Below are positions 1-8,466 of a DNA stretch of 26,323 nucleotides, piece after piece. The notes under the pieces were generated by a model. The model did no database searches and was not told the origin of the DNA. It worked only from the letters and a program-made list of their open reading frames with translations. The translations under genes and the position numbers were made by a program. Each line of letters starts with the position of its first letter. The first letter of the stretch is position 1. The stretch is from Clostridiales bacterium UBA1779 (lineage in GTDB: Bacteria > Bacillota > Clostridia > Oscillospirales > CAG-272), in assembly GCA_002314565.1 (NCBI GenBank), contig DCGL01000131.1:6726-33048 (forward strand). The letters run 5' to 3'.

Positions 1-144
1 GAGGTTTTCAGAATTCTTATTGAACACCGTGGCTGCGAAGCGTCTGAAATAATCACCGTGACTGATGAACAGAATGAAATGTGTTCACCGACAGGTCAGC
101 TTGAGGTATACAGAGAGTATCTTAAACTTAAAGCTGCAAAATAA
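1..144 (+). CDS. C-terminal fragment of an unidentified protein
   Basis: An open frame enters from the left edge and ends at TAA 142-144, leaving the last 47 residues (beginning EVFRILIEHRGCEASE and ending LKLKAAK). The coding reading is supported by the strong hairpin terminator starting 5 bases after the stop, which is where a gene end is expected. I do not recognise the family from so short a tail. It faces the GH39-like gene tail to tail, so it is a separate transcription unit from the sugar locus. Nothing can be said about function. Confidence 0.6.
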   Translation, partial: EVFRILIEHRGCEASEIITVTDEQNEMCSPTGQLEVYREYLKLKAAK

Positions 145-148
145 AACC

Positions 149-204
149 AATCCCGCTGCGGTTCAGATAACTGATTCTGAACCGCGCGGGATTGTTTATT
201 TTTC
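149..204. terminator. Bidirectional intrinsic terminator between converging genes
   Basis: Left arm 149-167 and right arm 176-193 pair over 18 base pairs with one bulged base and an 8-base loop. On the plus strand the stem is followed by GTTTATTTTTC. On the minus strand it is followed by GGTTTTATTTTG. It sits between the stop of the plus-strand fragment (144) and the stop of the GH39-like gene (224), so it can end both transcripts. Confidence 0.85.
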
Positions 205-223
205 GCTCAGATAAGCGTTTCGG

Positions 224-1555
224 TTATGAAATCTTGATAACGGTGTCGTTGCTCAGTGTCAGCGTGAATACGGCCTTGCCGTCCGAAACCTTGCTGTCAA
301 CGTGAATGACTTCGTTGGTTCTGGTCTTGTCGATGACGGTTACTATCGGTTCGCGGTCAAAACCGTCAAGCTCGAAGGTGACTTCCTTATCGGCGGCCTC
401 GCCGAAAACGTAATATGAGAAGAGTACTTCTTTTCCGTTGTTTCCGACAGCAGCGGCGGCATAGATGTTTTCGCCCTCTGTTTCGGTTTCAACTGACGTT
501 CCGAGTCTGTACAGCTCGCCGAAATATTTGAAGGAATAGAAGGGAGGAAGCTTCTTTACCGATGCCTTTCGCCCGTGCGCTCCGATGCTCATTTCGGCAA
601 CGTCAAACTGACCGGTCCACTCTTTAACAACGTCGCACTCAAAATACGTTGCAAGGGCGATATTCGTCTTTGTCTGAAGAGCGGCCATGGTTGCGGCGCA
701 GAATGCGGCACCGATATAATTCTTCAGCTTGATATATGAAGCGGGCTGGTTGTCCCAGTTTTCCATATAGTTCCATTCGTCGAATACGTTCTCGGCATCT
801 TCATAGCCGTACTCCTTCAGCATTTCAAGGGACTTATTATACTGAGTGAAGAAGGATTTCATATCCGCAAAATATCTGTGCCAGGAATAGAAGTCAAGCG
901 GAATTCTTTCGGGCTGTGAGGAGATATATTTTAAGAAGCCGACGGTGAAATCATTGTAGGCTCTGGTCCAGCCGCAGCCTCCGATTTTCAGATCGGGGAA
1001 GCGTTTCTTCAGATACGTGGCGCTGACGCAGTATAGCTTGTAGAATTCTTCCGGGGTTCCGAGCCACTGATTTCCGTGCCCGTCGGATTCGTTCCAGATT
1101 TCCCAATAGCGGATATTCCAGTGATGACCGTCAGCCCAGCCTTCGTTGTAGTGCATAATGATGTGTTCGCAGATGCGGGTCCACTTTTCATAATCCTTAG
1201 GCGGAAAAATATGTCTCTTGACGGGGGCATGTTCAATGGATACACCCAGACGGTAGATGGGTTCGGCCCCGATTTCAATGATTTTTGAGATATACTCGTC
1301 GGTAAGTCCGAAGTTGTAGCTTGCGGGATCGTTCTCGTCTGCGTCGAAATTCTTGAAGATGCAGGGAATATCCACAAATTCGCCGGAGCCGTAGGGATAT
1401 TCGGTATCATGCAGACGGCAGAAGGGAATGGCCATCTCTTTAAATTCTTCTCTTGCGTCGTAGGTGAAAACCTTTGTCATAGGTCCCTGGTTTACACCGT
1501 TCAGAGGACGGATACTGCCGTTGGTCTTATTGAAATTTACATATACTTTGCTCAT
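224..1555 (-). CDS. GH39-like glycoside hydrolase (beta-xylosidase type)
   Basis: 443 residues, resembling clan GH-A retaining glycosidases of family GH39, whose known members include beta-xylosidases and alpha-L-iduronidases. The expected pair of catalytic glutamates is visible: E156 in YWEIWNES (acid/base) and E260 in VFDEWNYME (nucleophile), with a (beta/alpha)8-type region up to about residue 320 and a beta-rich C-terminal part that would cap the barrel. There is no signal peptide, so the enzyme is probably cytoplasmic and acts on imported oligosaccharides. The ATG is preceded by AGGAG. It is the last gene of the minus-strand cluster, 28 bp after the MBL gene, and ends at a bidirectional terminator. 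The sugar released cannot be read from the sequence; GH39 is likely but another GH-A family is possible. Confidence 0.82.
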   Translation of the reverse strand: MSKVYVNFNKTNGSIRPLNGVNQGPMTKVFTYDAREEFKEMAIPFCRLHDTEYPYGSGEFVDIPCIFKNFDADENDPASYNFGLTDEYISKIIEIGAEPIYRLGVSIEHAPVKRHIFPPKDYEKWTRICEHIIMHYNEGWADGHHWNIRYWEIWNESDGHGNQWLGTPEEFYKLYCVSATYLKKRFPDLKIGGCGWTRAYNDFTVGFLKYISSQPERIPLDFYSWHRYFADMKSFFTQYNKSLEMLKEYGYEDAENVFDEWNYMENWDNQPASYIKLKNYIGAAFCAATMAALQTKTNIALATYFECDVVKEWTGQFDVAEMSIGAHGRKASVKKLPPFYSFKYFGELYRLGTSVETETEGENIYAAAAVGNNGKEVLFSYYVFGEAADKEVTFELDGFDREPIVTVIDKTRTNEVIHVDSKVSDGKAVFTLTLSNDTVIKIS

Positions 1556-1583
1556 TTTCTGTCTCCTGTATCATATTAGAAGA

Positions 1584-2954
1584 TTATTGGATTTCAAGCG
1601 GGAGTTTTACTGTCAGAAGGTCATCCATTACGGTATAATCGTTTTCGGGTTTTACACCGAGCTCGCGCAGCCAGTATCTCGTGCGGATGACGCCTGTGTT
1701 GTGCGTGTTGAGACCTTCGCCTCTTTCGCTGTATAAAAATCTGGGTCCTGTGTGCCAGATTGCTGCTTTTGCTCCGATTCTGCGGTAAATCTCTTTGTCG
1801 ACGTTTCCGCAGCCGTGATGTCCTACCTGTACAACGTCAGCTTTCAGCTTTTCTTCGGGCAGCTCAAGCATTTCGTTGTTTGCGACCCATTCGGCATCTC
1901 CGAGCCACATCCATGACTGAGAAGGAGTATCCATGCGGTACACAACAGAGGTATCGTTGTAATCCATATCGTCGCGTCTGTCTTCAGACGGGACGCGAAT
2001 TACTTCAAAGCTGAAGTCGTCTACCGTGATTACGTCGCCTGCATTTACGCTGTGAACCCGGCAGCCCCTGAAATATTTGTCGAATTCAAGCAGAGTCCGT
2101 CTTGAATCCGGAATATCCGCAGAGGCTTTTTCGCGCGGAGTGGTCGTATAATACGCTTCGCTGAGCAGATGATGGTAGAAATTCTCGACCTCAAGTCTTG
2201 ACGCAAGCTCGGGATTTTTGCAGATTGATACGATGGCCCCGTAGTGGTCGCCGTGAAGATGTGAAAACAGCCAGGCTGAAATTACGGGCTTTTTGCCGTC
2301 TGCAAGCTTTTCAATCACTTCGACAAGATGTTCTGCGTCTTCGGGGTGTCCGCCGTCGATAACTATCAGCTTGCCTGAAGCGGTTTTTAGGACGGAGCCC
2401 GACATATTCCAGTCGAGTCTGCAGCCGACGTTGAGGCAGCAGACAAGAGGTCCTTCGGTAACTTCGGGCAGGGTGTGCAGGAGTCTTTCGCGGGTATAAT
2501 CAAAATAAAAGCCGTCGGGAATTGCAAGCTCCGGGTTCATCGGGTAATCGGTAAAGGCTTCGTTGAGAAAATCGCAGCCGAGTATCTTTTCGGCGAAACG
2601 GTATGAAGCAATTACGGTACCCATACATCCGTCTTCCGGGATGCGGTATGAAGAAGTGAAGGGTGGCTCCTTTTCGGGAGCAAGGCCGAGGCCGCTGAGA
2701 TAAAAACTTCCGTCTTTCTCAAAAAGCTTATATTCCCAGGCACCGCCCGCGTGCCTTCCATATTCGCAGTCAAAAGGACGGGCGGTTCTTCCGACTATAA
2801 TTTCATTTTTAACGGCGGCAGTTTCATCGTTTACCGTGGGAACGGCGCAGCCCGTTGCTATTCGGATATATTTGGATATCCAGGCGGCGGCACGGCGCTC
2901 GTTGAAGGTCGCGTTTCTGCCGATGACTATTCTTGTATCTTTAATCTTTATCAT
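1584..2954 (-). CDS. MBL-fold hydrolase with GH20/GH67-like N-terminal domain
   Basis: 456 residues in two parts. Residues about 5-155 resemble the alpha/beta accessory domain found ahead of GH20 and GH67 catalytic barrels: an A..ISKYIRIATG helix, EIIVG strand, then YKLFEKDGSFYLSG and an ASYRFAEKILGC segment. Residues about 170-456 form a metallo-beta-lactamase domain with VIDGG, the metal motif HLHGDH (H232, H234, D236, H237), a LGDAE aspartate and VGHHG, the pattern of ComEC-like MBL proteins. There is no signal peptide, so it is probably cytoplasmic. The start has an AAAGG site about 12 bases upstream. It follows a hairpin terminator after the TIM-like gene and precedes the GH39-like enzyme. 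The reaction is unknown; hydrolysis of a phosphoester, ester or lactone of a sugar is only an inference from fold and context. Confidence 0.8.
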   Translation of the reverse strand: MIKIKDTRIVIGRNATFNERRAAAWISKYIRIATGCAVPTVNDETAAVKNEIIVGRTARPFDCEYGRHAGGAWEYKLFEKDGSFYLSGLGLAPEKEPPFTSSYRIPEDGCMGTVIASYRFAEKILGCDFLNEAFTDYPMNPELAIPDGFYFDYTRERLLHTLPEVTEGPLVCCLNVGCRLDWNMSGSVLKTASGKLIVIDGGHPEDAEHLVEVIEKLADGKKPVISAWLFSHLHGDHYGAIVSICKNPELASRLEVENFYHHLLSEAYYTTTPREKASADIPDSRRTLLEFDKYFRGCRVHSVNAGDVITVDDFSFEVIRVPSEDRRDDMDYNDTSVVYRMDTPSQSWMWLGDAEWVANNEMLELPEEKLKADVVQVGHHGCGNVDKEIYRRIGAKAAIWHTGPRFLYSERGEGLNTHNTGVIRTRYWLRELGVKPENDYTVMDDLLTVKLPLEIQ

Positions 2955-2972
2955 TTAAAATCAGCCTTTCTT

Positions 2973-3030
2973 AAAAAATCAAACGGACTTTCCCGGGATT
3001 CCGTATGGAAAACGGAGGAAAGCCCGTTTT
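2973..3030 (-). terminator. Intrinsic terminator downstream of the TIM-like gene
   Basis: Arms 2981-2993 and 3017-3029 pair over 13 positions with one mismatch, and on the minus strand the stem is followed by GATTTTTT. It lies 71-128 bp after the stop of the TIM-like gene and just before the MBL gene starting at 2954. It probably ends or attenuates the upstream transcript, so the last two genes may depend on readthrough or on a promoter that I could not identify. Confidence 0.65.
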
Positions 3031-3100
3031 TAAAAGGTCAGTATTAAACTTATAAATCGGGGAAGCCCGGCAGGTCAGAAAAAATCAAACCTGTCTGATA

Positions 3101-3802
3101 TTATGCGTGAACCTCGTCGTAAACCTCGCGCAGTGTGCGAAGCAGCTCCCATGCGGCAGCTTCCGGGTCCTTCGCCTTCATAACGGCGCTTGTAACTCCG
3201 GTAGCCTGGGCTCCGGCTCTCATTACGTTGGCAACGTCGGCAGGACCGGAAATGCCGGCACCCTGAAGAACCATAATATCGGGGTTGATCTTGCGGACAA
3301 TCTCAATTGTCTCTTTGACGTACCCCATATCTGCGGCAACGCCGGTGCCGATAAGATCGGTGGGCTCTGCAACGATGAGGTTGGGTCCCATTTCGGCGAT
3401 GGCCTTGACTTCGGCAACGCTGTCGGCGCAGACGATGGTGGCAAGTCCCACTTCATCGGCACGCTTGATCGTTGCACGGATGGTTTCCATATCGAGCTTC
3501 TTTTCGGCGTGATTGAGCATAACGCCGACGGCTCCGGCTTCCTTCAGTGATTCGGGAAGAACCGAGCCGAGTCCGCGGCCGGGCTCGAGGGTATCCATGT
3601 GCTGTGCATAAACGTGAAGATGCTTTACGTTCTGTGCAATCAGACGGATATCGGCATACTGAGGAGTTACGATAATATCAAGGTCGTACTTTTCGGCAAT
3701 TTCATCAAGTGTGAGGCAGAGCTTTAAAAATCTTTCGCCCCACATATAGCACTTGGGTCCGACTTCGAAATAAGGAGCACGGATTTTGTAATTCTTGTAC
3801 AT
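3101..3802 (-). CDS. Triose-phosphate isomerase-like protein (archaeal-type short form)
   Basis: 233 residues, shorter than the roughly 250 of bacterial TIM and close to archaeal TIM. Archaeal-style motifs are visible: VTPQYADIRLIAQNV, VYAQHMD, the histidine in LNHAEKK (H98), the glutamate in VAEPTDLIGTG (E146) and a phosphate-loop-like GAGISG near 181. K6 in NYK fits the N-terminal catalytic lysine. It lies 14 bp after the isomerase gene with an AGGT-type site, so the two are probably co-translated from one message. In a sugar operon it is unlikely to be the glycolytic enzyme. Isomerisation of a small ketose or aldose phosphate, as in the TIM-related L-erythrulose-1-phosphate isomerases, is a plausible alternative. 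The family is secure; the substrate is not. Confidence 0.85.
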   Translation of the reverse strand: MYKNYKIRAPYFEVGPKCYMWGERFLKLCLTLDEIAEKYDLDIIVTPQYADIRLIAQNVKHLHVYAQHMDTLEPGRGLGSVLPESLKEAGAVGVMLNHAEKKLDMETIRATIKRADEVGLATIVCADSVAEVKAIAEMGPNLIVAEPTDLIGTGVAADMGYVKETIEIVRKINPDIMVLQGAGISGPADVANVMRAGAQATGVTSAVMKAKDPEAAAWELLRTLREVYDEVHA

Positions 3803-3817
3803 AAGGTTTACCTCGTT

Positions 3818-5170
3818 TTACATCTCGAATACTTCGATGCCGAGAATATTGCAGAGATCGCGGATTGCCTGACGGTTATCACCGTAGGTGATGATGTAAT
3901 GCTGGCAGGCAACGTTTTCCGCAAAGAGTTCAACGTCCTTGATTCCGATTTCAAGGGCGGAAAGCTGAGGGGCAGGAGCATCCCAGCCGCACTCCTCCCA
4001 CTTGGGCGGGGTCTTGCCGTCGCCGAGAAGAATGTGCATAATGTACTTGCCGTTCTTGTAGGTGAGACGGGACATAGTGACTGTTCCGGTTTTTACCTTT
4101 GAAACGTTCAGAATGCCCTGATTGAGCAGGCCGAAGGCAGCAGGAAGTACCGTGTAGTGGTCTCCGTCCACCATATCGGCGGCAACGAAGTCGGGAACAC
4201 CGGCAAGAACGCTGTTTTCGAAGAATTCATAGAATTCAAGGTAACCGGCGAGCTGACCTGTAAGTCCGTTCATCATAAGCTGAGTTACGGAACCGAGTGA
4301 GTCGTTTTCGGGAATGGTTGTGTATCCGTCTTCGGAAAGCAGCATGAAAATAGGTGCAGGAGGGAAGCCGCAGAGCTTCTTCATACCGTCAACGTCCTTC
4401 AGTGACACGGCTTTGCAGTGTCTCTCTTCGAGAATCTGCTTTACTGCGAGATAGTATCCGGCAGCCATCTTCATTGATTCGGGCTTGGCGGGCTTCATAA
4501 AATGCCACTTTGACATTCTGTTGTCGATGACAGCCTGAATTTCGGCAGCATCGAGCTTCTCATATCTCTGTTCGACTTCAAGGAGTTCAAAAGTCTCGAT
4601 TTCAACGCCCGTGGTCTTTTTGAGGGATACTCCGTCATAGAGAATGCCGTAAAGCTGCATATCTCTGTAGCCTGCCATGCCGACCTTTTCGGAGCGGAGC
4701 TTGCGGGCAACCGAAGCTGCACGGCAGAAGGAGGCAACCTTGTCGCTCTTTGTCTTCTTGCCCATAACGTCATATACGAACTTGAATGTGTATCCGAGAC
4801 CTTCAAAGGTGGCGCGAAGTCCGGAAGTACCTGCCTGGTCTGCAGTCGTGACGATTCTGTCGCCTTCATACCAGCCGCAGAGTCCCCAGAGAACCATGGG
4901 AAGATGCTTGTATTGTTCTGTGATTTTGATTACGGCGTGTGTGGGAATCCAACCTGCAACGCAGAGAACCATAGAATCGAAATCCTGTCCCTTGAGTTTT
5001 TCAAGAGCCCCGGCAATCTGTGTTTCTTCATAATCGTCGGCAATGGGATAAACCTCATAGAGGTCAAGGCCTTCACCTTTGAGTGCTTCGGCAGCAGCCT
5101 TGCACTTTCTGATAACAACGTCAACGGGAGTATTGATCTCGCCGAAGCCGATAAATGCTGTTTTTGCCAT
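3818..5170 (-). CDS. L-fucose/L-arabinose isomerase-family protein
   Basis: 450 residues of the aldose-ketose isomerase superfamily typified by L-fucose and L-arabinose isomerase, which use a divalent metal. Candidate metal or active-site positions are E288 in PENDSLGS, the acidic YLEFYEFFEN stretch near 311-318 and H424 in CQHYIITYGD. The N-terminal half is Rossmann-like (AFIGFGEINTP, MVLCVAGWIPTHAV). I chose the ATG at 5170 because AAAGGA lies 7 bases before it. The longer TTG-initiated frame from 5188 has no ribosome site and would contain that site inside its own first codons. The gene is followed after 15 bp by the TIM-like gene and preceded by the FGGY kinase, so the three look like a sugar isomerase, ketose kinase and sugar-phosphate isomerase set. 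The true sugar is unknown. Confidence 0.82.
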   Translation of the reverse strand: MAKTAFIGFGEINTPVDVVIRKCKAAAEALKGEGLDLYEVYPIADDYEETQIAGALEKLKGQDFDSMVLCVAGWIPTHAVIKITEQYKHLPMVLWGLCGWYEGDRIVTTADQAGTSGLRATFEGLGYTFKFVYDVMGKKTKSDKVASFCRAASVARKLRSEKVGMAGYRDMQLYGILYDGVSLKKTTGVEIETFELLEVEQRYEKLDAAEIQAVIDNRMSKWHFMKPAKPESMKMAAGYYLAVKQILEERHCKAVSLKDVDGMKKLCGFPPAPIFMLLSEDGYTTIPENDSLGSVTQLMMNGLTGQLAGYLEFYEFFENSVLAGVPDFVAADMVDGDHYTVLPAAFGLLNQGILNVSKVKTGTVTMSRLTYKNGKYIMHILLGDGKTPPKWEECGWDAPAPQLSALEIGIKDVELFAENVACQHYIITYGDNRQAIRDLCNILGIEVFEM

Positions 5171-5235
5171 TTTATTGTCCTTTTTCAAATTTATTTTTTT
5201 ATTGTGATTCGATTGGTAATGAGGGGGGATTCCGA

Positions 5236-6663
5236 TTATTTTGCGAGATATTTTGTATTCAGTGTTATGTATCTGTTGTAAGCTTCGTCGTAATTATCGC
5301 CTGCGGGAGAATAAACTTTCTTTCTGCTGACAAATTTTTCGGCGGCTTCTGCGATTGACGGGAAGTTTCCGACACCGGCAGCGGCAATAATTGCGCAGCC
5401 AAGGCAGGCTGTTTCACTTTCGCAGACGGTTGAAAGCTCGCGCTTCGTAACGTCGGCCTTGATCTGTGCCCAGAGAGGGCTGGAAGCTCCGCCGCCTGTG
5501 ATTCTGATCTCACTGTCAGCGGGAACTCCTATATATTCAAGATCCTGACGAAGCATAAAGGCAACGGATTCCATAATCGAACGTGCGAAATGGCCTCTGG
5601 TGTGAGCAAGTGTCACTCCGTTGAATGAAGCTCTGGCTTCGGGGGCATAATCCGGGATGACCGATCCGCAGAAATGAGGAAGCAGAGTCATTCCGTCGCA
5701 GCCCGGCTGAACCTTTGCGGCTTCGGCATCAAGGTCTTTGAAGCTGACGTCGGGGCAGAAGGTGTTTCTGAACCACTTCAGGCACATACCTGCAGTGCTT
5801 GACCAGAGAATGAGGCAATATTTGCCGTCGATGCAATGTATATGGCAGGGAACAATACTGTCGGGATTGTACGGGGGAATTTTGTCAGTGAGAATGACGA
5901 TGGCAAGAGCCGTTCCGGTCATTTCACTGAGCTTTGACGAATCGGTGACACCGACTCCGATTGAGCCGGCGACCTGGTCAAGTCCTCCGCTGACTACCTT
6001 GATGCCGCGGTATTCACCGACGACTTCGGCGGAGCGTACAATTTCGGGCAGCTGACAGCCTTCGATGCCGATGAATTTCAGCATATCCGACCACCAGATT
6101 TTGTTCGAGATATCAAAGTAAATTGTTGAGGACTGAATTGTGGGCTCTGTTACAAAGCGCCCTGTGAGTCTGTAAAGAATCCAGTCTTCAAGAAGGAAAA
6201 CCTTCTTTATTTTTGAAAAGATTTCAGGTTTGTTGTTTCTGAACCAGAGAAGCTTTGAAGCGGGCCAGCCGGCAGAAATCTCAGGCTGTCCTGTAACTTC
6301 ATATACTGTTTTGTTGCCGAATTCAGCTTTGATTGTCTCTGCTTCGGCAGTAGCACGGTTGTCAAGCCAGACGACTGCGGGGCAGAGGGGCTTGCCGTTT
6401 TCATCTGTGAGGATAAGTGTTTCGCCCTGCGTATCTACAGAGAGGGCGGTAATCTGACCGCATTCTGCGGTGAGTTCATCAATTACCCTGAAGCACATAT
6501 CTGCGTACTTTTCAGGGTCAAATTCGATATAGCCGGTGGATGGGTCACTGTCAAGAGTATAGTCCACCGAACGCAGGCCTTCCCGGCCGCCGTTTTCATT
6601 GAAAACGGCGGCCTTCAAGGAGGTTGTGCCTATATCTATTCCAAGATATAGATTATTTTTCAT
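5236..6663 (-). CDS. FGGY-family carbohydrate kinase (xylulokinase-like)
   Basis: 475 residues, the usual length for FGGY sugar kinases, which phosphorylate ketoses or polyols with ATP. The N-terminal phosphate motif GIDIGTTSLK (8-17), WLDNR near 99-103, the catalytic-base aspartate D229 in SGGLDQVAGSIG, SEMTGTA near 246-252 and the adenosine motif RITGGGASSPLWAQ are all recognisable. Xylulokinase and related L-sugar kinases are the closest types, but substrate cannot be assigned. Its ATG overlaps the end of the solute-binding protein gene by 11 bases, indicating translational coupling of uptake and phosphorylation. The ribosome site is weak (GAAGG, 12 bases upstream), in line with coupling. 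It is followed after 65 bp by the isomerase gene. Confidence 0.9.
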   Translation of the reverse strand: MKNNLYLGIDIGTTSLKAAVFNENGGREGLRSVDYTLDSDPSTGYIEFDPEKYADMCFRVIDELTAECGQITALSVDTQGETLILTDENGKPLCPAVVWLDNRATAEAETIKAEFGNKTVYEVTGQPEISAGWPASKLLWFRNNKPEIFSKIKKVFLLEDWILYRLTGRFVTEPTIQSSTIYFDISNKIWWSDMLKFIGIEGCQLPEIVRSAEVVGEYRGIKVVSGGLDQVAGSIGVGVTDSSKLSEMTGTALAIVILTDKIPPYNPDSIVPCHIHCIDGKYCLILWSSTAGMCLKWFRNTFCPDVSFKDLDAEAAKVQPGCDGMTLLPHFCGSVIPDYAPEARASFNGVTLAHTRGHFARSIMESVAFMLRQDLEYIGVPADSEIRITGGGASSPLWAQIKADVTKRELSTVCESETACLGCAIIAAAGVGNFPSIAEAAEKFVSRKKVYSPAGDNYDEAYNRYITLNTKYLAK

Positions 6664-8173
6664 TTGCTTCGTATGCCTTCAGAAGGGTTTTAAGACTTGT
6701 TTTTGCAGCATTGGATACAGTCTTATATGCTGCAGAGAAGTTAGCATTCTTATATGAAATAAGTTCGCTGATTGAAGACCAGTAAGGAATTTCGCTTCTG
6801 TAGATAAAGCCGAAGTCAAAGTCAACGGTTTCATAGAGAAGGTCCATAATCTGAGAGGTCTGGGCATCCTTTGAATATCTGGATTTCAGAACGACTTCAA
6901 AGTAAGCAGGCATAAGTGAACGGTATGATTCTGCGGCAAGAGCTTCAAGAATGATAGAATCCTCTTCAATGCTGTTTACGTCTCTGGGAATGCAGTACAT
7001 GTGCATACCGCCCTGAACGGCTGTGTGATAATTATCCTGCTCTGCATTTACCATGGGAACGGGTATGATTCCGTACGTTTCCATAGCTCCTGCGTAAAGT
7101 GTCTGACCCCAGTACAGCCAACGGAAATTGAACAGGGTCTGGCCGTCCTGGAAAAGGATGGTGCTTTCCGTGTTTCCTGCTGCAACACCTGGGGCTGTGT
7201 ACATAATCTTGATTACAGCTTCAAGAATTTCACCGGTTTTCTGAACGTCAATCTGGTCGAGAGAGAGTTCACCGTCCGAATTCTTTGTTATGAGCTTTGT
7301 ACCCGATGAATAGAAAAATCCCTGAGTAGCATTGCTGGCAGTAGGATAGGAAAAACCTACAACGTCACCGGCGTCAGCGACACCATTGTTGTTTGTATCG
7401 ACCCAAGCCTTCTGAGCGAGAAGCTCGAGGGCTTCAAAGGTCCACTTTTTATCCTTGACATCCTGATAAATGTTGTAATTATCCCCGGCAACCTCGGAAA
7501 GCAGAGTTGTGTTGACAAAGATGCATTCCATTGAATAAATCATGGACAGGGACAGAGCACCGACGGCAAAATAGTTTGCACCGTTAATTTCCGTTGCCTC
7601 TTTGAAGGATGCCGACCACCAGGGCTGGTCGAAATCTACGTACTGAAGATTGCTCAGATTCAAAACAAGTCCTTCTGTTGCAAGAGAAGTAACGTTGCCG
7701 TATCCGGCAAGCAGGTCATAAGCGCCGGCACCGGCAGTAATGCTTGCCTTGATTTTTGGGAGCAGCTCATTGTTGTAGTTTGACCAGCTTCCTTCTGCAA
7801 CTATGTTGAGCTTGATATTGAGTTCGGTTTCAACTCTCGTGTTTCTCTTGAAGATTGCATCATTGAGAGTTTCGCCGTTTTCGTCATCTGCCTTCCACTC
7901 GTACTGCTCGACGTTGCCGCGTGTATGAACGGTATATTCTCTCCCCTTGTAATCAAGGTTGGCGGGAATATTGGCTTCGAGATAGGGGCGACCGTAATCG
8001 TCGAGTTTTTCTGTCGTTACTTCTTCTGTTGAAACCGGTGTAATTACGTCAGTGGAAGCAACGGTGTCTGAACCGGCGGCAGGTGTATCTGTGTTTCCGC
8101 AGGCTGCAAATGAAATAAGTGCGCAAGCGGCAGCGATGCTCAGAGAGAGTACGCGGATAATGGATTTTTTCAT
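6653..8173 (-). CDS. Extracellular solute-binding lipoprotein (sugar ABC type)
   Basis: 506 residues. A lysine-start signal peptide leads to a lipobox, FAAC, with the lipidated cysteine at 25, followed by a Thr/Ser/Ala-rich linker. The body has features of family-1-type sugar-binding proteins: an NRVE-like helix (KRNTRVETELNIKL), AYDLLAGY, a DFDQPWW motif and KKWTFEALELL. It should sit on the outer face of the membrane and pass a sugar or oligosaccharide to an ABC permease. No permease gene lies nearby. It is homologous to the plus-strand binding protein starting at 16259 (NPWW and WTW motifs in the same places). The start lies 24 bp after the end of the broken surface-protein frame, and a GATTC-GAAA-GAATC hairpin precedes it. 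No strong ribosome site is visible. Confidence 0.88.
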   Translation of the reverse strand: MKKSIIRVLSLSIAAACALISFAACGNTDTPAAGSDTVASTDVITPVSTEEVTTEKLDDYGRPYLEANIPANLDYKGREYTVHTRGNVEQYEWKADDENGETLNDAIFKRNTRVETELNIKLNIVAEGSWSNYNNELLPKIKASITAGAGAYDLLAGYGNVTSLATEGLVLNLSNLQYVDFDQPWWSASFKEATEINGANYFAVGALSLSMIYSMECIFVNTTLLSEVAGDNYNIYQDVKDKKWTFEALELLAQKAWVDTNNNGVADAGDVVGFSYPTASNATQGFFYSSGTKLITKNSDGELSLDQIDVQKTGEILEAVIKIMYTAPGVAAGNTESTILFQDGQTLFNFRWLYWGQTLYAGAMETYGIIPVPMVNAEQDNYHTAVQGGMHMYCIPRDVNSIEEDSIILEALAAESYRSLMPAYFEVVLKSRYSKDAQTSQIMDLLYETVDFDFGFIYRSEIPYWSSISELISYKNANFSAAYKTVSNAAKTSLKTLLKAYEANEK

Positions 8174-8197
8174 TGTCTTATGTCGGATTCTTTCGAA

Positions 8198-8466
8198 TCA
8201 GTTGTCGTTCTTTCTGCGAAGAACGATGGCAGAACCGAGAGCGGCAACAGCGATAACAGCTATGGCAACGATGATTGTGAAGTTATCGGCTGTTACGGGA
8301 GTTACGGAAGGGGCAGTCGTTTCGGGGGCAGTTGTTACGGGAGCAGTTGTTACAGGAACGGGAACGGTTGTTTCAGGGGCTTTTGTGGTTTCCGGAGCCT
8401 TTGTTGTTTCGGGAATGTTGCCTTCTATGGAAATGATATGAGGAGCAAACGATGCTCCCAGCCGTC
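8198..8466 (-). pseudogene. Detached C-terminal anchor of the frameshifted CBM9-like protein
   Basis: In the frame offset from the gene at 8425-9228, the minus strand reads on through the stop as ASFAPHIISIEGN, then a Thr/Pro/Glu linker with ETTKAPETTKAP and VTTAPVTTAP units. A hydrophobic segment (IIVAIAVIAVAALG) and a basic tail ending RRKNDN at TGA 8198-8200 follow. This matches the architecture of the two neighbouring surface proteins and strongly resembles the tail of the one at 10659. It has no start codon of its own. A single missing base between about 8427 and 8466 would rejoin it to the upstream gene, either as a true mutation or as a sequence error. Confidence 0.75.

Noticed and set aside
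4904..5358. Plus-strand frames of 125 and 67 codons with hydrophobic stretches
   Set aside because: Antisense to the isomerase and kinase genes, with no ribosome site; the hydrophobicity comes from the complementary sequence.
8281..8410. Short repeated GTTACGGGAG/TTTCGGGGGC-like units resembling a repeat array
   Set aside because: They are the codons of the Thr/Pro-rich linker on the minus strand, not a CRISPR array; there are no constant repeats with unique spacers.
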